A stretch of DNA of 64,000 nucleotides from Spirochaetia bacterium (GTDB taxonomy: Bacteria > Spirochaetota > Spirochaetia > CAKZLE01), in assembly GCA_021736385.1 (NCBI GenBank), contig JAIPFY010000002.1:35780-99779 (forward strand), written 5' to 3'. Under the pieces are notes generated by a model. That model did no database searches. It saw nothing but the letters and a program-made list of their open reading frames with translations, and was not told where the DNA came from. Both the position numbers and the translations under genes were made by a program. Each line of letters opens with the position of its first letter. Position 1 is the stretch's first letter. Shown here piece by piece: positions 39,396 through 48,224 of the stretch.

Positions 39396-40994
39396 ATGAG
39401 AAGATTCAGGACCTATATGATCCCGGCAGTGATGCTACTGTCTGCAGCGATGCTCTTCATGTCGTGCAGCGCATCAGAACCTGTTGCGAAGAATGGCGAT
39501 GAGGATGTCAATGGAGTACTTGAACGGGTCGAAGTACCAGAAGCGCAACAGGAAGTCCTGCTGCCTGCACAGAAGACTGGACCTGCGGTTGCCGCTCAAC
39601 CGATTTCCGGGACGATAGAGCCCCCGGTCCTGCGGGAGACGACTCGTTCGACGGATCTCCATGATGATTATGCAAGCATAGAGAGTCTGCAGAACTCCTT
39701 CAACGCTGTCGTCACAAAGGTGCTCCCTACCGTGGTAGAGATCAACGTCACGGCACTGGAGACACGGCAGGCGATGGATCTTCAGGGATGGCCCTGGTTC
39801 TTCGACTCCGATCCCTATGAGCAGGAGTATGAGTCCAATCGTCTCGGCTCCGGTGTCATATTCCGCAAAGACGGGACTACCTTCTATATCCTGACCAATG
39901 ATCATGTGGCAGCAGATGCGAACAGTATCGAGGTCGTCCTCGATGATGGCCGTGTCTATGATGCACAGCTCGTCGGTACCGATTCGCGCAGGGATCTGGC
40001 TATCGTCAGTTTCGAGAGTGACGAGACAGATGTTCCCATAGCGAACCTGGGTGATTCCAATGATCTGAAAGTGGGAGACTGGGTCCTGGCGATGGGAAGT
40101 CCCTTCGGCTATGTATCGAGTGTTACCGCAGGTATCGTCAGTGCGCTCGGCCGTTCAGGACGAGATATCAACAATCTCAATGATTTCATCCAGACCGATG
40201 CAGCGATCAATTCCGGTAATTCCGGAGGACCTCTTGTGAACATCTATGGGGAGGTAGTAGGGATCAATACCTGGATCGCCGCACCCTCGGGCGGGAGCAT
40301 CGGACTCGGGTTCGCCATCCCGATCAGCAATGCCAAGCTGATCATCGATGAGCTGATCGAATTCGGTCAGGCTGTGGATGGCTGGCTGGGGATCTCCATG
40401 CTGGAGATCGAGCAGTATGAGAGTCTGCTCAAACAGGACGAGCCGGTCGACGTCACAGGCGTCTTCGTCGGTAATGTCTATCTGGATTCACCGGCCTACA
40501 AAGGCGGGATCAGAGCAGGGGATATCATCATCGGTTTCAATGACAAGATGAACATCACGATCGATGAGTTGTCCCGGTTCATCAGCAATGCACCTCTGGG
40601 AGTCGAACAGGTGTTCACCCTCAACAGGGCTGGTGAAGAGTATCGGGCACGGGTGATGCTCGAACAGAGAAAGAGCGATGAGGAGATCTCAGGTTCCTCA
40701 TCTCAGTTATGGCCGGGAGTCATTCCCGTGGAACTCGATGAGAACATTCTCAGGTCACTCGGACTGGGAGCAAAGCAGCATGGAGTGATGATCCAGATGA
40801 TCACTTCCAGCACGGAAGTGAACAGGTTCTTCCAGGCTGGCCTTGCCAACTATGATGTGATCACAGAGATCAACGGCAAGGAGATCCATACACTGACAGA
40901 CTTCTATACGGTGATATCACACGATGATACGAAGGTATTCAACGTGAACTATATACGGGAAGGGAAAACTTATACAACAGGAGTAAAGAAGTAA
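39396..40994 (+). CDS. htrA: HtrA/Deg-type periplasmic serine protease, lipid-anchored
   Basis: A trypsin-like quality-control protease of 532 residues. The signal sequence ends in a lipobox (AMLFMSC, Cys ~25), so it should be membrane-tethered, unlike E. coli DegP. The catalytic triad is visible as His in TNDHVAAD (~168), Asp in SRRDLAI (~198) and Ser in GNSGGPL (~275). Two PDZ domains follow (~320-410 and ~440-530). A ~60-residue Pro/Glu-rich linker separates the anchor from the protease domain. The next gene begins on the base after its stop. Confidence 0.94.
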   Translation: MRRFRTYMIPAVMLLSAAMLFMSCSASEPVAKNGDEDVNGVLERVEVPEAQQEVLLPAQKTGPAVAAQPISGTIEPPVLRETTRSTDLHDDYASIESLQNSFNAVVTKVLPTVVEINVTALETRQAMDLQGWPWFFDSDPYEQEYESNRLGSGVIFRKDGTTFYILTNDHVAADANSIEVVLDDGRVYDAQLVGTDSRRDLAIVSFESDETDVPIANLGDSNDLKVGDWVLAMGSPFGYVSSVTAGIVSALGRSGRDINNLNDFIQTDAAINSGNSGGPLVNIYGEVVGINTWIAAPSGGSIGLGFAIPISNAKLIIDELIEFGQAVDGWLGISMLEIEQYESLLKQDEPVDVTGVFVGNVYLDSPAYKGGIRAGDIIIGFNDKMNITIDELSRFISNAPLGVEQVFTLNRAGEEYRARVMLEQRKSDEEISGSSSQLWPGVIPVELDENILRSLGLGAKQHGVMIQMITSSTEVNRFFQAGLANYDVITEINGKEIHTLTDFYTVISHDDTKVFNVNYIREGKTYTTGVKK

Positions 40995-41600
40995 ATGGAA
41001 AAGGAGTTCGTTTCACCTACAGTCATACGAAACAATTCACTGAAACTGGTACATCGGATCTGCACCGAAGATGGCTTCGTACCGGATATCATCTACACGT
41101 CCCTCAGAGGAGGTGCGTATCTTGCGAATGTCTTCAGTGAATACTACAAGCTGATACGAAAGGACTCCTCAAGACCGGTCTTCTACGCTGCCGTGGTTGC
41201 CAGATCCTATTCTGACATCCGCTGCCAGTCCAAGGTCATGATCGATGGCTGGACCTATTCTCCAGATCATCTGCGTACCGGGGATAAGATCCTCATCGTC
41301 GATGATATCTTCGATACCGGCAAGACGGTGAACAAACTCGCAGAAGTGATCATGGAGCAGGGCATCCCGAGAGAGGATCTCAAGATCGCCGTCCATGACT
41401 ACAAGGTACCGCTGTACAAGAAAGACCCGCTGCCCCTGCAGCCGGATTACTACTGCAGGAAGCATGTCATCGAGACACCGGAAGATGACGTATGGATCCA
41501 CTACATGAACCATGAGTTCATCGGTCTGGAACATAGTGAGATCGATATGAACTATGATGATGAAGAGGTACGTGCGATCCTCAAAGGGCTGATAGGCTGA
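40995..41600 (+). CDS. Phosphoribosyltransferase-domain protein
   Basis: A 201-residue cytosolic protein with the PRPP-binding signature ILIVDDIFDTGKTVNKL near 97-113 and a strand/loop YTSLRGGAYLANVF near 34-47. It resembles hypoxanthine or xanthine phosphoribosyltransferases and could act in purine salvage, but the hood region does not let me fix the substrate. It is directly adjacent to htrA and followed by a strong terminator. Confidence 0.75.
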   Translation: MEKEFVSPTVIRNNSLKLVHRICTEDGFVPDIIYTSLRGGAYLANVFSEYYKLIRKDSSRPVFYAAVVARSYSDIRCQSKVMIDGWTYSPDHLRTGDKILIVDDIFDTGKTVNKLAEVIMEQGIPREDLKIAVHDYKVPLYKKDPLPLQPDYYCRKHVIETPEDDVWIHYMNHEFIGLEHSEIDMNYDDEEVRAILKGLIG

Positions 41601-41656
41601 TACCGCATTCCCGCAGCATGGGACTCTGAAGACAGCATGTGAATGAATACTATAAC

Positions 41657-41697
41657 AGAAGCCCCTGATCACCGGGACCGGTCGATCAGGGGCTTCT
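41657..41697 (+). terminator. Rho-independent terminator after the phosphoribosyltransferase gene
   Basis: A 14-bp perfect stem AGAAGCCCCTGATC/GATCAGGGGCTTCT with a 13-base loop and a pyrimidine-rich tail. Between convergent units it may serve both strands. Confidence 0.85.
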
Positions 41698-41907
41698 TCT
41701 CGTATATCCTCATCGGCTGTGCTGCTGCGTTTGAGACGGAAGGCTGCATATCAGGATGGAGGTGAATAGAAGAGGACACTGAGCGTGACAGGGCTGCACA
41801 GGAAGCGAAGAGCCGGACCCTTCTCATATAACCATCAATCGGATAGCAGGATCGCTGCAGCACGGCTCCTCGTGATTCTGGAGTCCCTGTGCTGCAGTAT
41901 CTGATGC
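41698..41907. other. Intergenic stretch between convergent genes
   Basis: About 210 bases without a gene. A hairpin with CTGCAGCAC and GTGCTGCAG arms around 41855-41896 lies just after the stop of the minus-strand lipoprotein gene and may stabilise or end that transcript. It has no T-run. Confidence 0.4.
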
Positions 41908-43077
41908 TTACAGCTTCTCCGAGGGTGCATCTTCAAGTGTGACTTCGAGGACAGAACTGCCTGAAGTGGACACAAAGAAGGACCAATCTGCAACTCCTGA
42001 CGTGTCATAAAAATCAAGTACTTGTGAACTGGAGAAGTTGTAGTAATAGTTCCCAGCATCTGCAGTTGGTTCTGTAGGCGTTACCGTACCAGCAGCAGCA
42101 TCGGTGAGATTGATCATATACAGACTGCTGTTCCCGGCGATGAGTGCATAGATATCGGTATCCGATCCAGTCACCTGTACGGTCGGGATCCCTGAACTTC
42201 TCGTATCATCAAGATCGAGAGAGAGATCATCAGCCAGGACGGAGGTGAAGGTCGAAGTCGTAGGTGAGAATCCGGAAACAGCTGTTCTCAGGACATCACC
42301 CTCCTTGGTGTAGAGGAAGAAATCAGTACCGAAGATCGTACCACCGACCAGATAGCTCTCGATTCCAGTTATCGTATCAGGGTCCAGTAGGTTGAATGAA
42401 GAAAGAGTAGTACCATCATAGGTCCCGTAGTAGCTCGATCTATCACCGGAGGCATCACTGACGGTGACGAACAGATGAGAGGTCGTTCCTTCATACAGCG
42501 AGAAGGAGTCAGTTGATGGGGTCATGTCTGCACCGGAGATGATTGTTCCTGTAACAGGTCCATCCAGTGCTGTCAGCTTCACATCTGTCCCGTCCAGGTA
42601 GAGGGCGAAGGCATGGGTACCATCTTCGAAGAGAGAGCCCAGATCTATATCGCTGACTACTGAAGGAGTTACCCCATCGACGATCTCAGTAGTCGTTGAC
42701 AGAGCTGTGGTCAGTTCATAGATGGTGGTATCATTTTCGTTGTAGTCATTCAGGGCGATATAATACGAGGATCCAGCATGGACAGCGCTGTTGACCGTCC
42801 CGTTCAGCGCAGTGACCTCTTCCCAACTGCTCTCATCATCGCTGATATCGCGCAGTTTGATGATAAGTCCCTGCTGGATATACATGATACCTGTATCGAC
42901 ATTGATGATGCGGTCGACGGTATCGATCTCATCATCAGCCGGGACGACCTGTGCCTGGCTCTGGGAGAGAAAGATCCCCGCTCCATCGAGGTTGCAGGAG
43001 AGCATGAACAGGGAGAGGAGAGCTGTCAGGATACTTACGCTATATAGTCGTTTTTTCATATGTTCCTTCTTGTGCAT
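41908..43077 (-). CDS. Putative lipoprotein, possible beta-propeller
   Basis: Family not recognised. The 389-residue product has a signal sequence ending in LFMLSC, a lipobox, and a long Thr/Ser/Asp-rich body with repeated strand patterns (SSYYIALNDYNENDTTIYEL, DIYALIAGNSSLYMINLTDA) that could form a propeller; this is inference. The ATG at 43077 overlaps the barrel gene stop as TAATG. A second ATG at 43059 has its own AAGGA site and is equally plausible. It is the second gene of a minus-strand pair. Confidence 0.65.
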   Translation of the reverse strand: MHKKEHMKKRLYSVSILTALLSLFMLSCNLDGAGIFLSQSQAQVVPADDEIDTVDRIINVDTGIMYIQQGLIIKLRDISDDESSWEEVTALNGTVNSAVHAGSSYYIALNDYNENDTTIYELTTALSTTTEIVDGVTPSVVSDIDLGSLFEDGTHAFALYLDGTDVKLTALDGPVTGTIISGADMTPSTDSFSLYEGTTSHLFVTVSDASGDRSSYYGTYDGTTLSSFNLLDPDTITGIESYLVGGTIFGTDFFLYTKEGDVLRTAVSGFSPTTSTFTSVLADDLSLDLDDTRSSGIPTVQVTGSDTDIYALIAGNSSLYMINLTDAAAGTVTPTEPTADAGNYYYNFSSSQVLDFYDTSGVADWSFFVSTSGSSVLEVTLEDAPSEKL

Positions 43078-43712
43078 TATTGGCGATACTGCAGAGTGAG
43101 CTTAGCAGAGACGGCATTGTAGAGTGCTGTCTTGTTGCTGTTGTCACCGGTATAGATCTCGGGTACGAACCAGTAGCTGGTATCGACACCAAGGCCCCAG
43201 TTGTCATTGAAGTTCCAGATGACCCCGATCTCCGGTTTCAGGAAGAACGGACTCAGGAAGGACTGTTCGCCATAGCTGTTGTAGATGACCCCGACACCGA
43301 TGGTGAGCGGTATGTCGATATCTCCCTGCAGGGCATAGTAGGAGAGGTTCCCCAGGAACGGGACAGCCGTGTACAGGGTCGTATCCTTCGCATACGAGAA
43401 GGTGTAGCCGAGTTCGAAGCCGAGAGAGACACGGCGGTTGAGGAATGCCTCGAAGCCCATGGAGGCATTACCGCCGAGATAGGTGTTATCGGTGATGGCG
43501 TTGTAGAACGTATCGCCTTCGGGAAGCAGGACGAACAGAGGCAGGTAGGGGCCTGCATCGAACGTGAACATCGTATCCCCGGTATCGTAGCGATAGATGA
43601 AGCCCTGCGATTCAGTGACTTCTGCATCGCTCTCACTCTGCGCATAGAGACTGCCGGCAGAGAGCATGAGACATACCAGAAGTATGCTTATATGGTATAC
43701 GGATCGTTTCAT
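43077..43712 (-). CDS. Small outer-membrane beta-barrel protein
   Basis: A 211-residue exported protein with a signal peptide ending at LYAQ (~1-25). The rest is built of alternating aromatic/hydrophobic strands with Gly-rich turns (GGNASMGFEAFLNRRVSLGFELGYTFSYAKD, FFLKPEIGVIWNFNDNWGLGVDTSYWFVPE), ending in KLTLQYRQ. This fits an eight-stranded outer-membrane barrel of the kind found in treponemes. It is divergent from folD and co-transcribed with the following lipoprotein. Confidence 0.75.
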   Translation of the reverse strand: MKRSVYHISILLVCLMLSAGSLYAQSESDAEVTESQGFIYRYDTGDTMFTFDAGPYLPLFVLLPEGDTFYNAITDNTYLGGNASMGFEAFLNRRVSLGFELGYTFSYAKDTTLYTAVPFLGNLSYYALQGDIDIPLTIGVGVIYNSYGEQSFLSPFFLKPEIGVIWNFNDNWGLGVDTSYWFVPEIYTGDNSNKTALYNAVSAKLTLQYRQ

Positions 43713-43822
43713 GTATAGTGACCTTCCTTATAACAGTACCGATTCATACTAGCAAAAAACAGCGGTATCATCAATCACAAATGCAAAACGACGATACTTT
43801 CCTGATGATTGTCCAAGGGTAC

Positions 43823-43851
43823 TTTATACATATAACAATTATCGGTATAAT
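43823..43851 (+). promoter_or_regulatory. Probable promoter of folD-miaB-lapA
   Basis: TTTATA (43823-43828), a 17-base spacer and a perfect TATAAT (43846-43851) lie ~50 bases before the folD start, which has an AGGATGG ribosome-binding region. Confidence 0.55.
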
Positions 43852-43903
43852 TCGTTAAACAATTGCCCGGAAAAAAATTCAAGAACAGGATGGTGAGACA
43901 TAT

Positions 43904-44797
43904 ATGGCAGTGATCATTGACGGTAAACAGGTATCAGCGACTATCAAGGAAGAGCTGCGTGAGGAGACTGCGCGGATCAAGAAGCAGCACGACACGGTCC
44001 CCGGTCTGGCCGTCATCCTGGTGGGGACTGATCCTGCGAGCATGTCCTATGTGAGATCGAAGCATATAGCCTGTACGAAACTGGGCATCTATGCCCGGGA
44101 TTACCAGCTTGGGGAAGATACCACTGAAGCTGCCCTGCTTGAGATCATTCACGAGCTCAATGCAGATGATGCGATCGACGGCATCCTGGTACAGCTGCCG
44201 CTTCCGAAGCATATCAACGAGGACCATGTGCTCATGGCGATCGATCCTGCGAAGGATGTCGACGGGTTCCATCCTGAGAATGTCGGCAGGATGGTGACCG
44301 GTATGGAGACCTACTATCCCTGTACCCCCTATGGGATCATAAAACTGCTCGAGTACTGCAGCATCAGTACAGAGGGTAAACATGTGTGCATCGTCGGCAG
44401 AAGTAATATCGTGGGGAAGCCCATCGCCAACATGCTGCTGCAGAAGAGTCCCTTCGGTAATGCCACGGTGACCGTGTGCCACTCACGGACTCCCGATATC
44501 GCATATTTTACCCGGCAGGCAGATATCGTCATAGCTGCGGTGGGTAGAGCCCAGATGATCACTGCCGATATGATCAAGGATCAGGCTGTGGTCATCGATG
44601 TAGGAGTCAACCGGGTAGAGGATGCGAGCAGAAAACGAGGCTACCGGCTCGTCGGCGACGTCGATTTTGAAAGCGTGAAAGAGAAAGCCTCCTATATCAC
44701 ACCGGTCCCCGGCGGGGTCGGACCCATGACCATCACCATGCTCATGTACAATACCATAGCATCAGCACAACGAAGGATACGTACATCACAGAAATGA
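43904..44797 (+). CDS. folD: Methylenetetrahydrofolate dehydrogenase/cyclohydrolase
   Basis: FolD interconverts 5,10-methylene- and 10-formyl-tetrahydrofolate. The 297-residue protein has SMSYVRSKHIACTKLGI (active-site Tyr/Lys region), DGILVQLPLPKHIN, the nucleotide-binding VGRSNIVGKPIANMLL and PVPGGVGPMTITMLM. All family signatures are intact. It overlaps miaB by 4 bases. Confidence 0.97.
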   Translation: MAVIIDGKQVSATIKEELREETARIKKQHDTVPGLAVILVGTDPASMSYVRSKHIACTKLGIYARDYQLGEDTTEAALLEIIHELNADDAIDGILVQLPLPKHINEDHVLMAIDPAKDVDGFHPENVGRMVTGMETYYPCTPYGIIKLLEYCSISTEGKHVCIVGRSNIVGKPIANMLLQKSPFGNATVTVCHSRTPDIAYFTRQADIVIAAVGRAQMITADMIKDQAVVIDVGVNRVEDASRKRGYRLVGDVDFESVKEKASYITPVPGGVGPMTITMLMYNTIASAQRRIRTSQK

Positions 44798-46107
44798 AAC
44801 AGACACCATACGAAGAACAGCGATCGTTCTATATAGAGACCTACGGCTGCCAGATGAACATAGCAGAATCCCATGTACTCGATGCCTCCTTTCTCCAGCA
44901 GGGCTTTCGGGCCGCGGTGCATCCGGAAGAGGCGGATATCGTGATCATCAATACCTGTTCGGTGCGTAAGACGGCAGAGAACAGGATCTGGGGACGGATC
45001 GGGTTCTACAAGCACCTCAAGCAGTCAAAAGAGCTGCTTCTGATCATCACCGGCTGCATGGCAGAGCGACTCGGGGATGAGATCATCAGGAAGGAGTCTG
45101 CAGTCGACCTGGTCATAGGCACCAATGATAAGACTGACATCCTGCATATGCTCGGCAAGGACCTCACAAACAGTGATGAGTACCAGTTCGCCTCCTCATA
45201 CTACAAGAACGGCGAGAAGACCGCATTCGTACCCATCATGAACGGATGTAATAACTTCTGCTCCTACTGTATCGTACCCTATGTTCGTGGTCGGGAGGTC
45301 TCCCGTCCGACAGGACAGGTGGTGCAGGAGATCCACAGGTTATCGGATCAGGGGGTCAGGGAAGTCATGTTCCTCGGCCAGAATGTCAATTCCTATACCT
45401 ATCATGATCGAGCACGTGATACGGTGCTCTCCTTTCCCGGGCTGCTGAAAGAGGTGCTCAAAGATCCCGGCTCCATTCAGTGGTTCCGCTTCATGAGTGC
45501 ACATCCCAAGGACTTCTCAAGGGAACTCATAGAACTGATCGCCTCAGAGGACAAGCTCTGTAAGAACATCCATCTTCCGCTGCAGAGCGGATCGAGTACC
45601 ATACTCAAAGCGATGAACCGAAAATACGATGCACAGCAGTACCTGTCGATCATCGAACGGCTGAGACGACTCAGACCCGATATCACCTTCAGTACCGATA
45701 TCATGGTCGGGTTCCCCGGAGAACGGGAGGAAGACCTGCAGCAGACTCTCGATATGATGAGAGAAGCCTCCTATATTGAGGCCTTCATGTACTACTACAA
45801 TCCGAGAGAGGGGACTGCTTCTACGTCCATGCCCGGTCAGATACCTGATGCGGTGAAACTCGAACGGCTGCAGCGAGTGATCGACCTGCAGAAAGAACTG
45901 ACGCTGCAGCATAAGAGCAGCACAATTGGAAAGACAGTGCGGGTAATATGTGATAGCATATCAAAGAAGAACCCTGATGAGTTCTCAGGACACACAGAGC
46001 ATAATGAGCGTATCGTGTTTCCCCGAACGGACTCGGTCACTACCGGTGATATGATCAGACTGAAGATAGAGAAGCTGGTCGGAACCACCTATAAAGGAGT
46101 ATTCTGA
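44794..46107 (+). CDS. miaB: tRNA-2-methylthio-N6-dimethylallyladenosine synthase
   Basis: A radical-SAM methylthiotransferase acting on i6A37 of tRNA. The 437-residue protein has an N-terminal cluster domain (ETYGCQMN, NTCSVRKTAE, GCMAER), the radical-SAM motif CNNFCSYC near 150 and a C-terminal TRAM-like region. The pattern fits MiaB better than MtaB or RimO. It overlaps folD at its start and the lapA-like gene at its stop. Confidence 0.93.
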   Translation: MKQTPYEEQRSFYIETYGCQMNIAESHVLDASFLQQGFRAAVHPEEADIVIINTCSVRKTAENRIWGRIGFYKHLKQSKELLLIITGCMAERLGDEIIRKESAVDLVIGTNDKTDILHMLGKDLTNSDEYQFASSYYKNGEKTAFVPIMNGCNNFCSYCIVPYVRGREVSRPTGQVVQEIHRLSDQGVREVMFLGQNVNSYTYHDRARDTVLSFPGLLKEVLKDPGSIQWFRFMSAHPKDFSRELIELIASEDKLCKNIHLPLQSGSSTILKAMNRKYDAQQYLSIIERLRRLRPDITFSTDIMVGFPGEREEDLQQTLDMMREASYIEAFMYYYNPREGTASTSMPGQIPDAVKLERLQRVIDLQKELTLQHKSSTIGKTVRVICDSISKKNPDEFSGHTEHNERIVFPRTDSVTTGDMIRLKIEKLVGTTYKGVF

Positions 46108-46460
46108 TGCCTTGGAAAACCATTGGTTATATCGCTGCAGCATTGCTGATCATCCTGTTCATTGCCTTCAATCTCCATAACACCTCGGATGTATCGTTCG
46201 TCTTCTTCTCCATAAGGGATGTTCCGGTGTTCTTCACCGTATTCATCTCCATGATCATGGGGTGTCTGATCATGCTTCCGTTCACCCTGTCGATGCATAG
46301 ACACAAGAGTAAGCCGAAGAAAGAGGAAGATCTTTCGATCGAACAGCTCTTGCAGAGTGATGATGCAAAAGCGGAGAAGAGTCCGAAAAAGAAGAAGAGA
46401 CGTAAGAAGAAGGATCCCTATGGGGAGTCAGAGAGCATCGATGATCTTGATATTCGGTAG
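46107..46460 (+). CDS. LapA-domain (DUF1049) membrane protein
   Basis: A 117-residue protein with two membrane helices (~5-22 and ~38-62) flanking NLHNTSDVSFVFFSIRDVPVFFTVF, the LapA/DUF1049 pattern. A highly basic cytoplasmic tail follows (KSPKKKKRRKKKD). In E. coli the LapA family helps regulate LPS synthesis; function here is not known. It is the last gene of the folD operon and is followed by hairpin-rich DNA. Confidence 0.75.
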   Translation: MPWKTIGYIAAALLIILFIAFNLHNTSDVSFVFFSIRDVPVFFTVFISMIMGCLIMLPFTLSMHRHKSKPKKEEDLSIEQLLQSDDAKAEKSPKKKKRRKKKDPYGESESIDDLDIR

Positions 46461-46754
46461 CTGACGGTCTGCTGTCAGCCTGCCTGATGTACTGGATCAG
46501 CAGGTGGTTCGATCTCTGCAGGATAAGAAGTACGTGATGATCTGTATATCGAGGTACATGGGTGCGACGCAGGGGATCAGCCTGCGAACTGCTTACACAT
46601 GCCCCCCCAAAGAATAGCTTTGAGTCGTTTGTATCACAGGATCACCGATGTCCTCAGCTCCCTTGGCGGTGAGCAGCGGTTCAAACCCTGTGTAGCAGCA
46701 CCCTTTCAGGTATCTGGATACCGAAAGGGTGCTTTGATCTGATTGTAGAGAAGA
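46461..46754. ncRNA. Candidate structured RNA region (no gene)
   Basis: About 290 bases between convergent genes contain five hairpins: GCTGAC/GTCAGC (46460-46479); CCTGC-TGAT/ATCA-GCAGG (46479-46504); CGCAGG/CCTGCG (46568-46586); CACAGG (46635) with CCTGTG (46687) enclosing TCACCG/CGGTGA; and a terminator-like stem ending at 46732. GGTTCAAACCC inside the fourth resembles a tRNA T-loop, but no acceptor stem or anticodon arm of the right size can be built. It may be a small RNA, a folded 3' UTR or stacked terminators. No match to a named RNA class was seen. Confidence 0.4.
46698..46732. terminator. Long near-perfect hairpin between convergent operons
   Basis: GCACCCTTTC and GGTATC pair with GATACC and GAAAGGGTGC, 16 bp with a single bulged A. 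A short TTT follows on the plus strand. It may terminate the plus-strand RNA above, the minus-strand kinase operon, or both. Confidence 0.6.
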
Positions 46755-48194
46755 TCAGCACGAGCAGATATCATAGGATTCCCGTAATAAGTCATCCACT
46801 GTACCGGCAATATGGCGGTATACCTTTTCTTCTATCTCTGCATACATGGCTACATGTTCATCGATAGGAACAAAGGTGTCCTGAACATGGACCATCTTCC
46901 GTATCGCCTCTTCACGACTGGGATAGACTTCAAGGGCTAACGCAACACAGATGGCAGCCCCTATGCTGGCAGAGCCTGTAACGACATTCCTTTTTGCCGG
47001 AACGCCCAGCACATCGGCGAATATCTGCATGAACAGATCTCCTTTCGAACCCCCTCCACTGATCACAGCATCTGTCAACGGGACCCCACGCTCTTCACAC
47101 ATGGTAACGATATTCTTCTTCATGGTCATGGCTATGCCCTCGAGAATGGATCTGAACATATGAGGTCCCTTATGGATATCAGAGAATCCGATCATGATGC
47201 CCCGTTCATGCGGTTGTTCTGGACGGGCAAGCCAGTTCAAGATGGTGTACAGACCATTAGAGCCGACAGGTATGTCCTGAGCAAGGGAGTTAAGGTAATC
47301 TTCTGCTGAGATACCCCGTTCTTCTGCCTCACGATCTATATCTGAACCCAGAAGTTCCTTTATCCAGGTGACTGTTGACATCCCTCTTCGAATCCCCTTG
47401 CTCTCGTACAGGAACTCCCCTCGTGTCGCTCCAGGATTACTCCAATAGGAGGATGCACCTTGTGCATCTTTGTGGCCGGCCATCATGCTGGTGATATAGG
47501 TTCCCAGAGACACCAGAACGCCTCCTTCATGGGAAAGCCCCGCACCAAGGCCCTCAACAGCCTTATCATTCGCGGTTGAGACTACCGGCAGTCCTGCGGG
47601 GATCCCGGTTGCCCTGCTTGCCTCCGGAGTGACTGCTCCCATGACCGTTGCAGGATCGACAAGCTCAAACAGCATCTGTCTCGGGGTATGGTAGGTGGAA
47701 AACTCCTGTTCGTCTTCGATCCAGTCAAGGGTCTCAGGATCTATAGGCCATGGGCCCACGTAGTTCGAGCGCGTGTCCTTTTTTTCGCCGGTCAAGCGAT
47801 AGGTAAGATATCCTGTTGAAGCACTTATGAAGCACACTCTGTCATCTTCATGCACATAGGGATAGGAGAGGCGCTTATCCATCCAGTTCTGCACGGGTGC
47901 AGCAAGTTCTCCATTCTCCTGCATCAATACCCTGCAGCATCTGATGGAACCAAGGCCCACCCCTATGAGGGTCTCAGGGGCATGGGGGAACATCTCAAGG
48001 GTTTTCCTGCATGCTGTTTGCAGGGAATCCCATAGATCATCATCCGGGTGTTCTGCCCTGCCGCCGGGTGAGAGGGTAAGCTCTTTCAATGCGACGGTAT
48101 GTGAACACACTTCATTGCCCAGGAGGTCAAAGATTGCGACCTTCGTACTTTGGGTTCCCCCATCTATAGCCAATATATATCGATCGATACTCAT
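46755..48194 (-). CDS. FGGY-family carbohydrate kinase
   Basis: A 479-residue sugar kinase, last gene of the ETF operon. The N-terminus YILAIDGGTQSTKVAIFD is the FGGY phosphate-1 motif; VSTANDKAVEGLGAGLSHEGGVLVSLGTY and ISGGGSKGDLFMQIFADVLGVPAKRN near 370 form the C-terminal ATP site. Family substrates are pentuloses, polyols, glycerol and similar; the substrate here is unknown. I use the ATG at 48194 with GGAGTG upstream rather than the GTG at 48200. Its operon partners are like those of E. coli ygcE, which suggests a shared pathway. Confidence 0.9.
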   Translation of the reverse strand: MSIDRYILAIDGGTQSTKVAIFDLLGNEVCSHTVALKELTLSPGGRAEHPDDDLWDSLQTACRKTLEMFPHAPETLIGVGLGSIRCCRVLMQENGELAAPVQNWMDKRLSYPYVHEDDRVCFISASTGYLTYRLTGEKKDTRSNYVGPWPIDPETLDWIEDEQEFSTYHTPRQMLFELVDPATVMGAVTPEASRATGIPAGLPVVSTANDKAVEGLGAGLSHEGGVLVSLGTYITSMMAGHKDAQGASSYWSNPGATRGEFLYESKGIRRGMSTVTWIKELLGSDIDREAEERGISAEDYLNSLAQDIPVGSNGLYTILNWLARPEQPHERGIMIGFSDIHKGPHMFRSILEGIAMTMKKNIVTMCEERGVPLTDAVISGGGSKGDLFMQIFADVLGVPAKRNVVTGSASIGAAICVALALEVYPSREEAIRKMVHVQDTFVPIDEHVAMYAEIEEKVYRHIAGTVDDLLRESYDICSC

Positions 48195-48224
48195 GATCAC
48201 TTCACTCCATTCGGTATAAAAGAT

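Noticed and set aside
43253-43645. 130-codon minus-strand ORF overlapping the barrel gene in another frame
   Set aside because: Ser/Arg-rich out-of-frame translation without motifs; the overlapping barrel reading has a signal peptide and strand pattern.
46590-46700. Possible tRNA or tRNA-Sec gene around GGTTCAAACCC
   Set aside because: The T-stem has mismatches, the only acceptor-like pairing needs a bulge and spans ~108 bases, and no D or anticodon arm of normal size can be formed.
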